Positions 1-10,430 of a DNA stretch of 64,000 bases are shown one piece after another; the stretch's first letter is position 1; each line of letters begins with the position of its first letter. The translations under genes and the position numbers were made by a program. The notes under the pieces were generated by a model, which saw only the letters and a list, made by a program, of their open reading frames with translations, did no database searches and was not told the DNA's origin. Source of the stretch: Peribolospora baueri (lineage: Eukaryota > Basidiomycota > Peribolosporomycetes > Peribolosporales > Peribolosporaceae); the NCBI GenBank assembly GCA_029717555.1, contig JAMDHS010000051.1:62001-126000 (forward strand), read 5' to 3'.

Positions 1-198
1 TAGGATAGAGACGAAGACAAAGCGGGGAAGGCAGAGCTGGAAACGTCCACCGTCTTTGTTCAATGGATCCGAGTGGCCACGGGCCTTTTGCTCGGCGAGC
101 ATGTTTCGCTGAAAAACCCAGACGGGTGATCATGTTCGTTCCAGAGTTTATATCCATGTCCGACATGGGCCGTCACCACACCGCCCCGACCCCGATCT

Positions 199-2573
199 TC
201 AGCTCGCCCATCCGACCCTCCTGCGCATCTCCATCGCCAGCCTCTCCCTCTCCTTCTCCACCCTCACCGCGGCCGCGCCCTTGCCTCCACCTCCCAGAAA
301 GTCCCGATTCTCCAAAGCCCTCCTGACCAGGTACGGTAGAACCTCCTTCAGCGGCCCGTAGGGAACGTACTTGAACACCATATGAGGGCCTACGCCATCC
401 TCGTTACCTCCCGAGCGGGGATCGAACACCAGACAGAGGGAGCGGGTGAGATGGTCAGCCATGCCTAGGAGTTGGCCGAAAGTGATGCGGCCTCGTACGC
501 CCGGAGTGAGTCGGAGATAGTACGGCGGATGGTCTTCCATGTCGTCCTCCGCTGCTGTCTCTGTCACGATCATCGCTGTTGCTGTCTCTGAAGCGAGTCC
601 GACTTTGACCATGTGCTGGATGGCGCGGAACGCCGAGACAGGATTGTGTGTTGCGAATATGACTCCGAGGTGGGCTGGTCGGTTCGGGCCGTTCGTGGAG
701 AGGTCCGTCTGGGGGGAGAAGCGAGTCGTTCGATTAGGCGATCGGTACGGTGACGAAGAGTACGAAAGGACGGCGGCCACATACCGCCACTTGTTCGACA
801 AGCATCTTGGCGCACCGCTCATAACACTCGTCCGTATCCTCTTTAGAGTCCCAACAGGGAGAACCGTGTCCGCTCGCACGGGCAGTTTTCCTTTCGAGAT
901 CGATGTAGGCGCCTCGTACGAGCTTGACGCCCAAGCTGTAGTTGCCTTTGCTGGCGCGGGTGAGGGAGGCACTGAGGTGGTGCGGTGTTCTATGATGGAG
1001 TACAACGTGTGAGAGAGAAGGAAATGGACGACAAACGCATTGTGGCGACTCACCTCTTCAAATAAGCCTGGAAAGTATTATAGATCAGAGGCTGCCTCAC
1101 TGTAATCCGAGCCTGGTCTTCGCGCCGGCCCGACGCCACCACGCCGGCAGTGATTCCCTTCAGGCGAGACCAGAGCGACGGCGGAGGCGACAAGCGATTG
1201 AACTCGGCAGCCAGAGCCTCGTAAAAGGCGTCGATAGCGGGTTGGTACCAGGAGTGTTCGGCGTCTATGACGAGACTATGAAAGGAACGTGGGGAAAGAC
1301 ATGTGCATGTTGTCACAGTGACGTAAGTCAACATCCGCTTCGTCAGTGACATTGTCGGCAGTCATGGAGGAAATCAAATACACACCTAACCCCGCCCTCC
1401 TCTCTTGCCGCCTTGGCCACCTCCCTAAGGGCCATCCAAAGCTCTAGGAGCGCTTTCCTGTCTTGCTCGCCCAGCCGCTTGCCAGGAAGGCCGAGATGCG
1501 TGTCCTGGACTTGAGCTTTAGAAGCCTGCTCCACTGCCAGCGCATCGGGAGGACAAGGACAAAGGTAGGACGAGGGATCGGAGAACGTCTCGGGCGACAC
1601 GATGGCGGCACTCGCCCTCTCCAACAAGGAAGGATCCTTAAGCAAGCCGGTGAGCTTGATGGCGATGCTCGTGCTCCCCGTCCTCGGAGGCGTCGTCGTT
1701 GCCGAATCCTCTTTCCGAGAGAGTTGGGATTGGAGGTGGAGTCGCTCGAATTCGGCGGCTACGCGAACGGAGTGGACGAGTTCAGCTATGAAGGCTTCGT
1801 GGAGGTGGGAGAAGCGGGGCAGGGAGGGAGGGAGCGAGTCGGCAGACGAAGATGGGGAACCGAGTGGCGGTGAGGCGGGTGCAGGTTGAGATGGGTGGGC
1901 GGAGATGGACGCTTCGACGGAGAAGCCAAGCAAGGCGCCTAGACCGTCGGAGGAGAGAGAAAAGAGCAAGGGAACGCAGTCGGTCATGGTATCTCCGCCA
2001 ACGAACTGCGATGGTGTTGGGGGAAAGGTCAGCTTTCGTCATTCGTCCTTTGAGGTGATGGGACAGGCTTCAGCGGGTACCTACTTGAGCGAAAAAGGTT
2101 GACCTGATGACCTTTTCTGCTGCCCACCAGACGCCAGGTGTCGACTGAGCCCATTCGAGCAACGCTGGAGCGGCATCGACAAATGTGGGAGAGGAGCAAA
2201 CGGTGTAGACGAGGTAAGAGCGGAGGAGAGAAAGGAAACGGACGCTGGACAGGGTTCCGATGACCTCCTGGCCTCCTTCGTCCGATTCTACAGGCGAGTC
2301 GAGTTGGATGGCGGACGCAGTGAGGGCGGAGAGGGTAGCTCCGGCGAGCAAGAGGAGAGAGGGTCGAAGCTTGTAGGTGCTGCCTGAGGAGCCGGGCCGA
2401 TGGGAGGTACTGAGCTTCCTTACGGCGGGGCCGTCTTGAGGGCTCGAAGACGTTCGAGGAGCGCACGTGAGCCTGGAGGTGCTCATACGAGCAGCGAGTG
2501 AGGCAGGCGCATGGAGGCGGCGGTGTGCGTGGGCAAGCGTCGATGGACGTAGGAGGAGTTTGGAGAGGACCAT
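199..2573 (-). CDS. PUT1: Proline dehydrogenase, mitochondrial
   Basis: FAD-dependent enzyme of the mitochondrial matrix side of the inner membrane that oxidises proline to pyrroline-5-carboxylate. Five exons on the minus strand (2573-2085, 2005-1386, 1275-1054, 971-785, 708-199) have GT-AG borders and agreeing phases, giving 675 residues. The start at 2573 begins MVLSKLLLRPSTLAHAHRR, a basic, acid-free leader as expected for mitochondrial import. Family landmarks in order: FVGGDT, LVIDAEHSWYQPAID, YNTFQAYLK, LGVKLVRGAYIDLER, IFATHN, FGQLLGMADHLT and KYVPYGPL, which together form the barrel with its substrate-binding Lys and Arg. The segment between LGMADHLT and KYVPYGPL is longer than I expect; it stays open and may be a lineage insertion or an unrecognised intron. 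The downstream neighbour on the same strand is mL41, whose stop lies 325 bp upstream of this start. Confidence 0.93.
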
Positions 2574-2898
2574 GTCGAGAAGATGGGATGGCGGCGAGAA
2601 GAATTGCGCACCGGCTCGACGACGCCGCTCGCTGGGCGTTGGAGGTGGTCGCCGTGCTATTATATACAAGCCCTTCCTTTATCTATCCTATCTCGTCCCC
2701 CCCATCACGAGGTCTTACAGCCCACCCCGCCTTCTCTCCACGTGCGCCCTAGCGCCAAACAAAAACTCCCGTCGACGGACTCGGTGAGCGGCGACCCAGC
2801 AAGGCGCCGCCCTGTCTAGAAGACAATTAGTGCTCTAACGTACACGATGGACGCCGCACCCTCGCTTCCACCCATCCAATCGCACCACACCCCACACG
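2574..2898. other. Intergenic, PUT1 promoter
   Basis: 325 bp between the PUT1 start and the mL41 stop. It should hold the PUT1 promoter and the mL41 3' end. I see no further gene. Confidence 0.5.
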
Positions 2899-3785
2899 TC
2901 ACGGCTTCTTCCCCGCCGGACCCTGCCCCGTCATCGCAGTTCCGTCCCGGTCCGCCCCCAAACGCTGCTTTTCCAGAAGGTTGGCGTAGTACTGGCCATC
3001 GACTGACCGTATTGAGAGGGGAGAAAGGAGATCAGGGCCGGCCATTTAGACTGAAAAAAAGGCAAGTCACCGAAGAAAAACCCGGCCTGCCGGAACCATA
3101 ACTCACAGCCCCGCGGTCCGTAAGGCAAGAAGTGTTCACCCGCTTGAGGGGACTTGACAGAGAGGTGCACGTATGGCTTGAGCTGATGGCCACAAGAAAA
3201 GAGGAAAGTTGAGGTGAGGAATGGGTTCCACGGAAAACCTCGGCGAAGAGGAAAGGCGACGGATGGGTGGACGGCGACAGATCGAAGGCGACATCGAATG
3301 CGAGGGATCGAAGGCGACATCGAATGTGACGGATCCAAGGCGACATTGACAGCGAGGCATGACCCAACCCACCTTGGTATCCTTCAATCCAGGCGGAACG
3401 GCAAAGTCAGTGATCCTCCTTTCATCGATCCGTCCCGTGCGCAAGTTCCACCAGCTCGACTCTCCTCCCTTCTCCACCACCTCCTTGGTCAGCCGGCGCC
3501 CGTTCCGGTCAATCGGAAAACCTTGGCGGTCCTTGAGCTCTATGCGCCTCCTCACTAGAATGTTGCCCGTTCGGGTGCCTGGATCGAAGGAGAGGAGAGC
3601 AAAGCGGAGGGAAGGGTTGTGAGCACAACCAACTGTTCGTCGTCCCTATGCACACAGCATGATCGATCGCCTTGCCTCGCCCGCACCGTGGCGCACGCAC
3701 CTTTGTAGAAGTCCTTGTTAGCCTTCTTGGACGTCAAAGGAAGTCTCGACGCCTTGCTGCATGCTGCTGCTGTCGGTCGGAACAT
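2899..3785 (-). CDS. MRPL27: Mitochondrial large-subunit ribosomal protein mL41
   Basis: Protein of the mitochondrial 54S ribosomal subunit. Four exons on the minus strand (3785-3701, 3578-3373, 3182-3107, 3002-2899) join in phase to 156 residues, close to the roughly 146 of yeast Mrpl27. The start MFRPTAAACSKASRLPLTSK is basic and precedes the conserved KKANKDFYKGTRTGN, then a stretch from RRIELKDRQGF to YVHL that includes LKPYV, the family's best landmark. The last exon was chosen because its acceptor at 3003 gives GFDGQYYANLLEKQR, a sensible tail; an earlier acceptor at 3051 would end the protein two codons on. Intron 2 holds short tandem repeats. The gene is divergent from SEC20. Confidence 0.82.
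3279..3353 (+). repeat. Short tandem repeat inside an mL41 intron
   Basis: Three imperfect units of about 25 bp sharing GATCGAAGGCGACATCGAAT lie in the second intron of the mL41 gene. They do not touch the coding exons. Confidence 0.7.
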
Positions 3786-4011
3786 GGCGCAATCTGGTTT
3801 GTAGTCTTCGTCTCTGGCAGACGCTTCTTGCCTGCTCCGACGTCGAGGACGAAGTAGCTGCGGTAAGAAAGCCGAGGTGATCGCCGCTTATCGCCGCCCG
3901 AGCGCCCCGGATCAGCGCTCGAGCCAGCCACCCAGGCGGCGGCGGTTCAACGACGTCCTCGAAGACGCTCCTCGACGGTCCTCGTAGACCTCATCGGCGG
4001 TCCTGCTGAAC
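3786..4011. promoter_or_regulatory. Bidirectional promoter region mL41 / SEC20
   Basis: 226 bp separate the divergent mL41 and SEC20 start codons, so both promoters must lie here. No TATA box stands out. Inferred from position only. Confidence 0.4.
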
Positions 4012-5408
4012 ATGCCCCCATCCATCCCCGGTCTGCCTCCAGACGCATCCTCTCATTATGCACGCCTCCATCGTCGCCTCTCGGACCTCGACTCGTATCA
4101 GGTCCCGCGACTGGGGGAGTGCATCGGTCCCACGACTTTGTTGCACCAGTTCAACGCCGAGCTGGGGGAGGATTTGAGGAGCGTGGAAGCAGAGTTGGAG
4201 GTGCGCCCGTACCTCGTCTGTCCGCGTTGAAACCTGCGGTGTGCTCATCCCTCGGTTTACTTCTCGGCTAATCTGCACAGACGTTCAAGCTCTCCGCCGA
4301 CGAACAAGAGCGACAGAGCGAGACCGATGCCGTCTTGGAGGCCGCGCGAGAACTTCAGGAGAGGTTGGCGCGGTCAGTTCGTCTTTTTTACCCTTATTTT
4401 CTTTTCCTTGCACGCTCACACATCCTATGCTCCCGCAGCGTCAAACGCGAAGCTCGCTCAGCCCTTCTGACCTCTCGTCGGGCGATCGCAGCTCGCACGG
4501 GTGACCAGCAGAGGGACGAACTGTTCAGGACTGCGGCACAGGGAAGGAAGGATGCTGGGGAGGGGAAGAGGTAAGTCGGTGAAGGCACGACGGGCGAAGA
4601 GCGGCGAGGATGAGGGGTCTCAATCGCGACCCTTTCCATCTTTTCCTCCGCGTCGCATCGCCGCAAGTACCGACGACCGACTGATGAACGCTACGGAAAA
4701 TGTCACCGAGGCTCTGCGACGCACGACGGCGCTCATGACGCAGGAGCTTGAGCGATCGAACCTGTCCACACAAATGCTGAGTGAGTGCCATTCGAACTGG
4801 CGGCGATCGGGCGCGGAGCGACACGTTCGCCTCCTTCCGGCGATGGACCGACTTGACGATGCTCACACCGCCCTTCTTCCGATCCAGGCGAGTCTACCCA
4901 AACGATGCGCTCCTTAACCACCGAATATACCACCTTTTCTGATCTCCTTACCGCCTCCAAATCCCTCATCACCGCGCTCGAGCGAGCCGACCTATTGGAC
5001 CGGTTACTCATCATGGCCGCCCTGGCATTCTTCTTGCTCGTCGTTGCGTTTGTTCTCAAGCGGAGGATCGTGGATAGAGGATTGAGGATCGCTTTCTTTT
5101 GGACAAGGTGGTTGCCTGGCGTGGGAAGGGCTGGGAAGGAGCAGGTCGGCGCTTTGACGAAGATGGGTGCACAGGGAACACTGAGTACAGCGGTCGAAGA
5201 CGTCGCTGCTTCTGTCACACAAGGGGCGCTGGGCGCGGCGCAAGAGTTAGCCGGGTCGCTTGGTGAAAGCTTGGAGTACGCGACGGGACCGGCGACCGAG
5301 GGCGGCGAGACGGGAGGAACCGTTGAGGACGAGTGGATCCACCCGGACGGCACACCTTTCGACTCTGACCGAAAGACGACGGAGCCTCTACAGCACGCTG
5401 AGCTTTGA
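4012..5408 (+). CDS. SEC20: SEC20-type SNARE, Golgi-to-ER retrograde transport
   Basis: ER t-SNARE that receives COPI vesicles with Ufe1 and the Dsl1 tether. Five exons (4012-4200, 4281-4372, 4439-4570, 4668-4780, 4888-5408) give 348 residues. The SNARE-like helix spans LMNATENVTEALRRTTALMT to LTTEYTTFSDLLTASKSLI (about residues 139-205) and is followed at once by one membrane segment, LLIMAALAFFLLVVAFVL (about 215-232), then KRR. This order defines the Sec20 domain. The roughly 115-residue lumenal tail ends in HAEL, reminiscent of the HDEL retrieval signal at the end of yeast Sec20. The gene converges on the RNase Z-like gene, with only 57 bp between their stop codons. Confidence 0.87.
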
Positions 5409-5465
5409 GGGACGATTCGGTTGTCCCAATATGTATGTACGTCGTTCATCGGAAAAGATTAAGCC

Positions 5466-7455
5466 TCAAGCACCGTCCTCCTTCGCCTCCACATCGACCT
5501 TGTCCCGTGCGGGCACCACATAGGACATCATATCGTACGCTGCCCAAGCCCTTCTATCCTCTTTGTCCCCGCCCCACGCCTTGGTCGCCTGGTCCTCGAT
5601 GCACCGCATGATCGCCAGTCGGCGCTCATCCTCCGGCGCTGCTAGGCGTGGCCTTGAGCGACCGACGGCGACGGCGCCTAGAGGCGCCCTTCCTCGATGA
5701 GGACGATTGGATAAAGGCTTGTCGCCAGCTCTCCCCTCCTCTTCGCCCTCCTCGCCAACCCCACCATCCTCCATCATCCCCTCTTCCTCCGTCCATCTCA
5801 GATGCGACCCATTCCCACCCTCCCCTCGCTCATCCATAGCGACTTCCCGCGCCTTCTCCCGCTCCATCTCCCGCTCCATCTCCCGCTCCATCTCCCGCTC
5901 TATCTCCCTCCGCTCCCTCTTCAGCTCCATCTCCCTCCGCTCCCTCTTCAGCTCCATCTCCCTCCGCTCCCTCTCCACCAGCCACCCAGGCGGAGCAAGG
6001 TACCTCACCGAAAAATGATTCAAGAGCAACATCCGAGCTCCCACCCGTCGCGCAAACTCGCCCGCCACCTCGGGCGTCGAATGCCCGCGCGACGCCGCCT
6101 TTTGTCGCACCGCTTCCTCCGATATTGTACCGGAGACATGCGGCGGGGCCGGGCGTGAAGGATGTGGATGCTTGCCCCGGCCCCGGCCGCCGGACGGCGG
6201 ATTCGGGATGGGTCGTTCGACCTCGGGTGGGATGGCGGCGTTCGTACACTCGTGTACAAGTACGTCCGCTCCCATTGCCAACTCTTCGATCGGCCCGGTA
6301 GCGTCGCTGCAGTCACCTAGCACGACCACCTTGCGCCCCGGTATATCCAACAGAGGAGGCTCGATCTTCGTCCCGTCCGGCAGCTCGACGGTCTCCCTCT
6401 TCCTCGTCACATTTGACAGTAGCATGCGCGGATTCCGGATCCCTCTTTCCGACAAGAGTCGATCCGCGTTAGCGTCTAGCAGAGGAAGGAGGGGGCGCGT
6501 GTCGAGCGGAGAGGCGCGCCAAGGTTCGGTGAACACGTATCCGAGGCATGGCACGCGGTGCACGATGGGCGCGGCCGAGATGGAGACGCCGTTGGGGAGG
6601 GTTACAAAGTCAGTCCAGCGAGGATGATCGGGTGACGCATAAATGTCTCGACCTGGCAACTCGTTCTCATGCAGAGGCAGGACGGGCAATACGCGGTTGC
6701 GGCCGTCCGGCGTGGGCACGCGCACGGACTCAGGAGCTTCGTCGGGCGACGAGGGAGAAGGATAAGGGGCATCGGTGGAGAAGAGCAGCTCGTGGACCGT
6801 GTATTTGCCGGCCAATTGGCAGTACGTCAGCGAGAGCGTCGTACGCAAGAGAGCGCGAAGACCCGAGGGGCCGAAGATCTCTATCCGGGGCTGGCAGAAG
6901 GAAAGGCAGGGTGCCCATCATCGTATCGGTCGCCGGGGTCGGTCGGTCAGCCGGCAGTCTGAGACGGGCTAGATGCGCCGTGCGAGAGACAGGGCAAGCT
7001 CACCTTCTCCGTCTCGCTTTCTCCCGGCGCGGCCTTTGCACCGTTCATAATGTCCGTCAGGAAAGGGACGATGCCAAGAGTGTGGTCCTGATGCAAGTGG
7101 GTTACGAGGATGGTGTGAAGGTTCGAGAGCCTGTTCCGCGAGCGTCGAAACTGGTTCTGCGTCGATTCACCACAGTCGCTGTCGACAGATGAGAGAGCGT
7201 GTATGAGCCCATATACCAGCCAGAGCGAGCCGACCACAATAAGTACAAGGCACGCACACCATGACGAGATCAGAGTTGTGCTTAACCAGCAAGCTCGAAT
7301 AGTTCCTGTTGCCGACGAGCAGAAAAGGAGGATCAGTCGGCCGTGGCGTCCGCATTAAGGCGAAGTTGTGGCTCGGACGCTTCTTCACGCACTCACCTCG
7401 TCGCCGAGGGCGCCGAGCTGGTGCCCAGAAACTGGACCTCTATGTGGTTCACCAT
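5466..7455 (-). CDS. RNase Z-like metallo-beta-lactamase hydrolase
   Basis: Zinc phosphodiesterase of the RNase Z fold, which in known members removes tRNA 3' trailers. Four exons (7455-7397, 7305-7258, 7178-7004, 6890-5466) give 568 residues. The N-terminus reads FLGTSSAPSATRNYSSLLV, the usual GTxxxxPSxTRN opening. Metal motifs follow: THLHQDHTLG (HxHxDH), LGDCSDA, LVHECTN, then RGHSTPEVAGEFA and LLLNHFSVRY. The long last exon also carries a C-terminal extension of some 170 residues, beginning with a highly charged helix of repeated RERREMELK and EREM units (about residues 400-435) that is not part of the enzyme core. It is single-domain, like ELAC1-type enzymes, rather than the long two-lobe Trz1 form. 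The true substrate in this organism is not known. Confidence 0.82.
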
Positions 7456-7559
7456 CGCCGTTGTCCAAGTGGCTAGCCGTCGATCGACAGGCCGCCTTCG
7501 AGATGGACGAGCAGGACGAAGGGAACGTCAGCTCGCGCCGCTTAGTCAGCCTCGGTCCG

Positions 7560-8065
7560 AAATACCCGAGTTGCCGCTGGCTGAAGACGCATCGCATCGT
7601 GCTTCGACAGGTAATTAACAACACCCGCTCCCACTCGGACCAACACCCTACTTTTTTCTCTAACAGGATGTAATGCTGGGTGCCACACCAAGTTATTCAC
7701 TTGGGACGGCATTCGTGTGTTGGACGGCGGACGGCCGAGTATGGAGCGGCATTTGGAGGGTTACCACTCGTGACCTCCGTGTCCGCCGTGCCTTCCTGTT
7801 AGTCAGCTGCTTTCCTGTGTGAGAATAACGTGGTATGTATTCATCAGGATGGAGCGTGGGCACAATGGTAATACACAAGGGTCTGGGGCGCAAGTCGGAC
7901 CAAATTCCCACGGTATGGCCACCGTCTGTGGCGAGGTTGTATACACCTCTATCTTTGAGTACAAAAGAACGCACCTGACTCGTTGTGATTACGATAAGGG
8001 AGGAGCTTTCGTGTCTAACTCCTTCTCCTCCTCCTCCTCGTTATCAGACGCGTCATCAGACGATT
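7560..8065 (+). repeat. Partial copy A of an unknown gene-family repeat
   Basis: Matches the 3' part of copies B and C further on: the CCGCTGGCT block, a conserved intron starting GTAATTAAC, a Cys-containing exon end (GCHTKLFTWDGIRV) and a downstream tail ending near TCGTTATCAGAC. It starts just upstream of the RNase Z-like gene. Only the 3' region is present and the reading frame before the intron differs from copy B, so I take it as a fragment. Confidence 0.6.
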
Positions 8066-8740
8066 GTTCACTCCAGATTTTTCTCCAACAATGATTGCTC
8101 GTTGTCGACAATGATTACGCTTTTCTAAGCCATCATCGATCGGAGGGTGGACCTTTAGTACGTCGCTCGGGAAAAATAAGCGCCAGCCAGACAACGATGG
8201 AGGGTGGGCGAGGCAGCGTCTTTTTGATCTGATCGTTCAAAGCTCGGATCTCAGACGCCTGCCCAACACTCGTCGTCGGTGATCAACATGAAGGCGGCGC
8301 GTGGTCCTACCCGCAACGGTGTTAGCTTGCTGCTGATGAAGGGTTATGGCAAGGACAGCGGACGATACCACCGTCGCGTCGCGTCGTGTTCGTATTCGCC
8401 GGTCTATGAATGACGAAAAGAGCCGGCGATCATTCGAGGCGAGTCAGCCGTCGGCTGGTCGACCTCCACCTCGGTGCCGGCGATGTTGGCGACGAGTCAC
8501 AGTTGCTCAAGAGTTGGCAACTTCTCCTCGCAGCATCGGTCAGTCGGTCGAGTCGGTGAGTCAGCCGGTCTCGCCTCGCCTCCCTCGCCACCACTCATTC
8601 GACGCATTCTTCAGCGATTAGACCGCATTTGCGAAGCTACGAGGCGACCTCGAGGCTTGGCAACCACGGCGACTTCAGCTACGGACCAACACAGCGGCGT
8701 CGCTCTGCTGTAAAAGACCCGCTTCCTCGTCGCCTTCTTC

Positions 8741-8828
8741 TTTCTTTCCACCATCCCACTTCTCCTGTTCTTCAATCCTCCCGCTTTCTTTCCACCATCC
8801 CACTTCTTCTGGTCCTCAATCCTCCCGC
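8741..8828 (+). repeat. 44-bp tandem duplication in copy B leader
   Basis: Two adjacent 44-bp units, both beginning TTTCTTTCCACCATCCCACT and ending CAATCCTCCCGC, differ at a few positions. They lie between the degenerate TATA-like block of copy B and its surviving exons. Confidence 0.8.
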
Positions 8829-8915
8829 AAAAACCGATGTCGTCGAGTTGGATAGTGTAAGCACGTTTCGTTGTTGCGACCAGGAACCCCGTTTGGATGC
8901 TAGTATGAATATCAG

Positions 8916-9340
8916 CTCATTTGGCTTCGCTTTACGCAGATTTGTGATCGACCTCGATGACGCCGCTGTCGCCGAGCGCATTGTAAATGGACACTTAGCT
9001 TTGAAGCAGCACATCGTTAGCTTGATCATGTCTAATGCCGCCCACGACGTCCAACATCTTTTTGGCTTGGCGTTCCTTACGGATTCGAGGCACGGAGTGG
9101 CAGAGTTCCTCACATCCGGCATGCCCGAGTGCCGCTGGCTAAAGACACATCGTCCTTCGACGGGTAATTAACCACTCCCAGTCGGACCAATGTTGTATGC
9201 AATTCTAAACACCCTCTTATTTTTCTCTAACAGGCTGTCATGGCGGGTGCCATGCCAAGCTTTTTACTTGGTACGGCATCCGTGTAGGCAACGGGCTCCC
9301 GACGATAGAGCGGAATCTGGAGGCTCATCAGAGGTGGTGA
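8916..9340 (+). pseudogene. Unknown gene family, copy B (3' half preserved)
   Basis: I do not recognise the family. Two exons, 8916-9163 and 9234-9340, join in phase across an intron that begins GTAATTAAC. They encode about 117 residues starting SFGFALRRFVIDLDDAAVAE, with ALKQHIVSLIMSN in the middle and a Cys/His-rich end CHGGCHAKLFTWYG. The 5' exons seen in copy C (coding from a TATA-proximal start) are not recognisable in front of it, so the copy looks 5'-truncated. The Cys-x3-Cys-His end might bind metal, but that is only a guess. Confidence 0.45.
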
Positions 9341-9639
9341 TGTCCGTGCATGCACCTGACAATGATGTGTCTCTTTAGGTAACTGCTTTCCATCGTCGAT
9401 TGCAAAGGAATGCGCCTAAATTAGTTCTAATTACGACAAGGGAGTGAGCTTTCACTAAACGCCTCTTCAGAGGACGGGTCGGACTGCGACGACGACGACT
9501 CGTTATCAGACAATTCACTCTCCCTTGTCGTAATCAGAACTATTCAGGCGCATTCCTTTGCACTCGACGACAGGAAAGGAGCTGCGTAAGAGGCACATCA
9601 TCGCCAGCGTCACCACCTCTGGCAACCCTCCAGATTCCG

Positions 9640-10349
9640 TTCTATCGTCGGGTGCCCGTCGCCTACACGGATGCCGTACCAAGCTTGGTATGGCACCCCC
9701 CGTGACAGTCTTTGGAGAAAAAATAAGAAGGGTGTTTAGCATTGGTCTGAGTGGGAGCGGGTGTTGTTAATTACCTGGCGAAGGACGATGTGTCCTTAGC
9801 CAGCGGCACTCGGGCATGCCGGATGTGGAGGGACTGCCCTAGGTGTAGCCGAGCCGACTCTGTGAGGAACGCCAAGCCGAAAAGATTCGGACGCCCTTGC
9901 CGGCATTGGTCATGATCAAGCCGACGATGTGCTGCTTCAAAGCAGCACGGTCAGGGAAGTGCCCATTTGCAATGCGCTCGGTGACAACGGCATCATCGAG
10001 TTCTATCCAAATTCTGCGCAAAGCGAAGCCAAATGAGCTGTCATTCAAACTAGCATCCAAAAGGGGGTCCCTGGTCGCAACAACGAAATGTGCTTACACC
10101 ATCCAGCTCGACATTAAGTCAATGTTGAAAGCTTTCTCGAGTGCGAGGATGAGCTTGTTCACGTGAGAAGAGGAAGTGAGTTTGTCCCGTGCCCGACGGA
10201 AACAACGCTTCAGTTTATTATCCTGTACGGAAAAGAAGATGGGAAGGAAGGAAGGGAAGCGCGCGGGGTAGGCATACATGGTCAGAAATAACGGTACGAT
10301 AGAAGGATGAGGCATTTGGGCGAAAAGAAAGGTTTTTCTTCTCAACCAT
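9640..10349 (-). pseudogene. Unknown gene family, copy C (5' half preserved)
   Basis: I do not recognise the family. From the start at 10349, exons 10349-10278, 10222-10098 and 10037 onward join in phase over introns beginning GTATGC and GTAAGC. The product begins MVEKKNLSFRPNASSFYRTV, has a basic helix KLKRCFRRARDKL, a stretch LILALEKAFNIDLMSSWM, then the conserved SFGFALRRIWIELDDAV segment. Compared with copy B the frame is disturbed in the later part of the third exon, before the conserved GTAATTAAC intron at 9774-9710, so the Cys-rich end is out of register. No signal peptide or membrane segment is visible. Best read as a decaying or strongly diverged copy; expression is untested. Confidence 0.45.
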
Positions 10350-10420
10350 AGGCGGCGTCGGCGTCGGATTTGGCGGCAGGATGGAGGAAGAGAAGGAAGG
10401 ATGGGGTGACGAGGAAGGGG

Positions 10421-10430
10421 ACCTTTTATA
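10421..10430 (-). promoter_or_regulatory. TATA box of copy C
   Basis: On the minus strand the sequence is CTGCTATAAAAGGTC, about 75 bp upstream of the copy C start codon. The matching place in copy B reads CTGTAAAAG, a degenerate form. Confidence 0.55.

Larger units (their letters stand above)
8470..9510 (+). repeat. Left arm (copy B) of a large inverted repeat
   Basis: Homologous along its length to the reverse complement of 9513-10960. Shared landmarks from outside to centre are the GCAGCATCGGTCAG block, GCGTCGCTCTGCTxTAAAAG, the GTGTAAGCAC splice region, GCTCATTTGGCTTCGCTTT, the GTAATTAAC intron and the ATTACGACAAGGGAG tail. The arms face each other tail to tail with their centre near 9480. 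The arms differ by many substitutions and indels, so this is not a recent perfect palindrome. Confidence 0.72.

Noticed and set aside
2847-3101. Plus-strand frame MDAAPSLPPIQSHHTPH opposite mL41
   Set aside because: It covers the last mL41 exons, whose minus-strand reading gives a proper ribosomal-protein tail; no support for the plus frame.
3050-3107. 56-nt third intron for mL41 ending the protein at once
   Set aside because: A later acceptor at 3003 gives a conserved-looking tail (YYANLLEKQR) in phase, so the short intron was not used.
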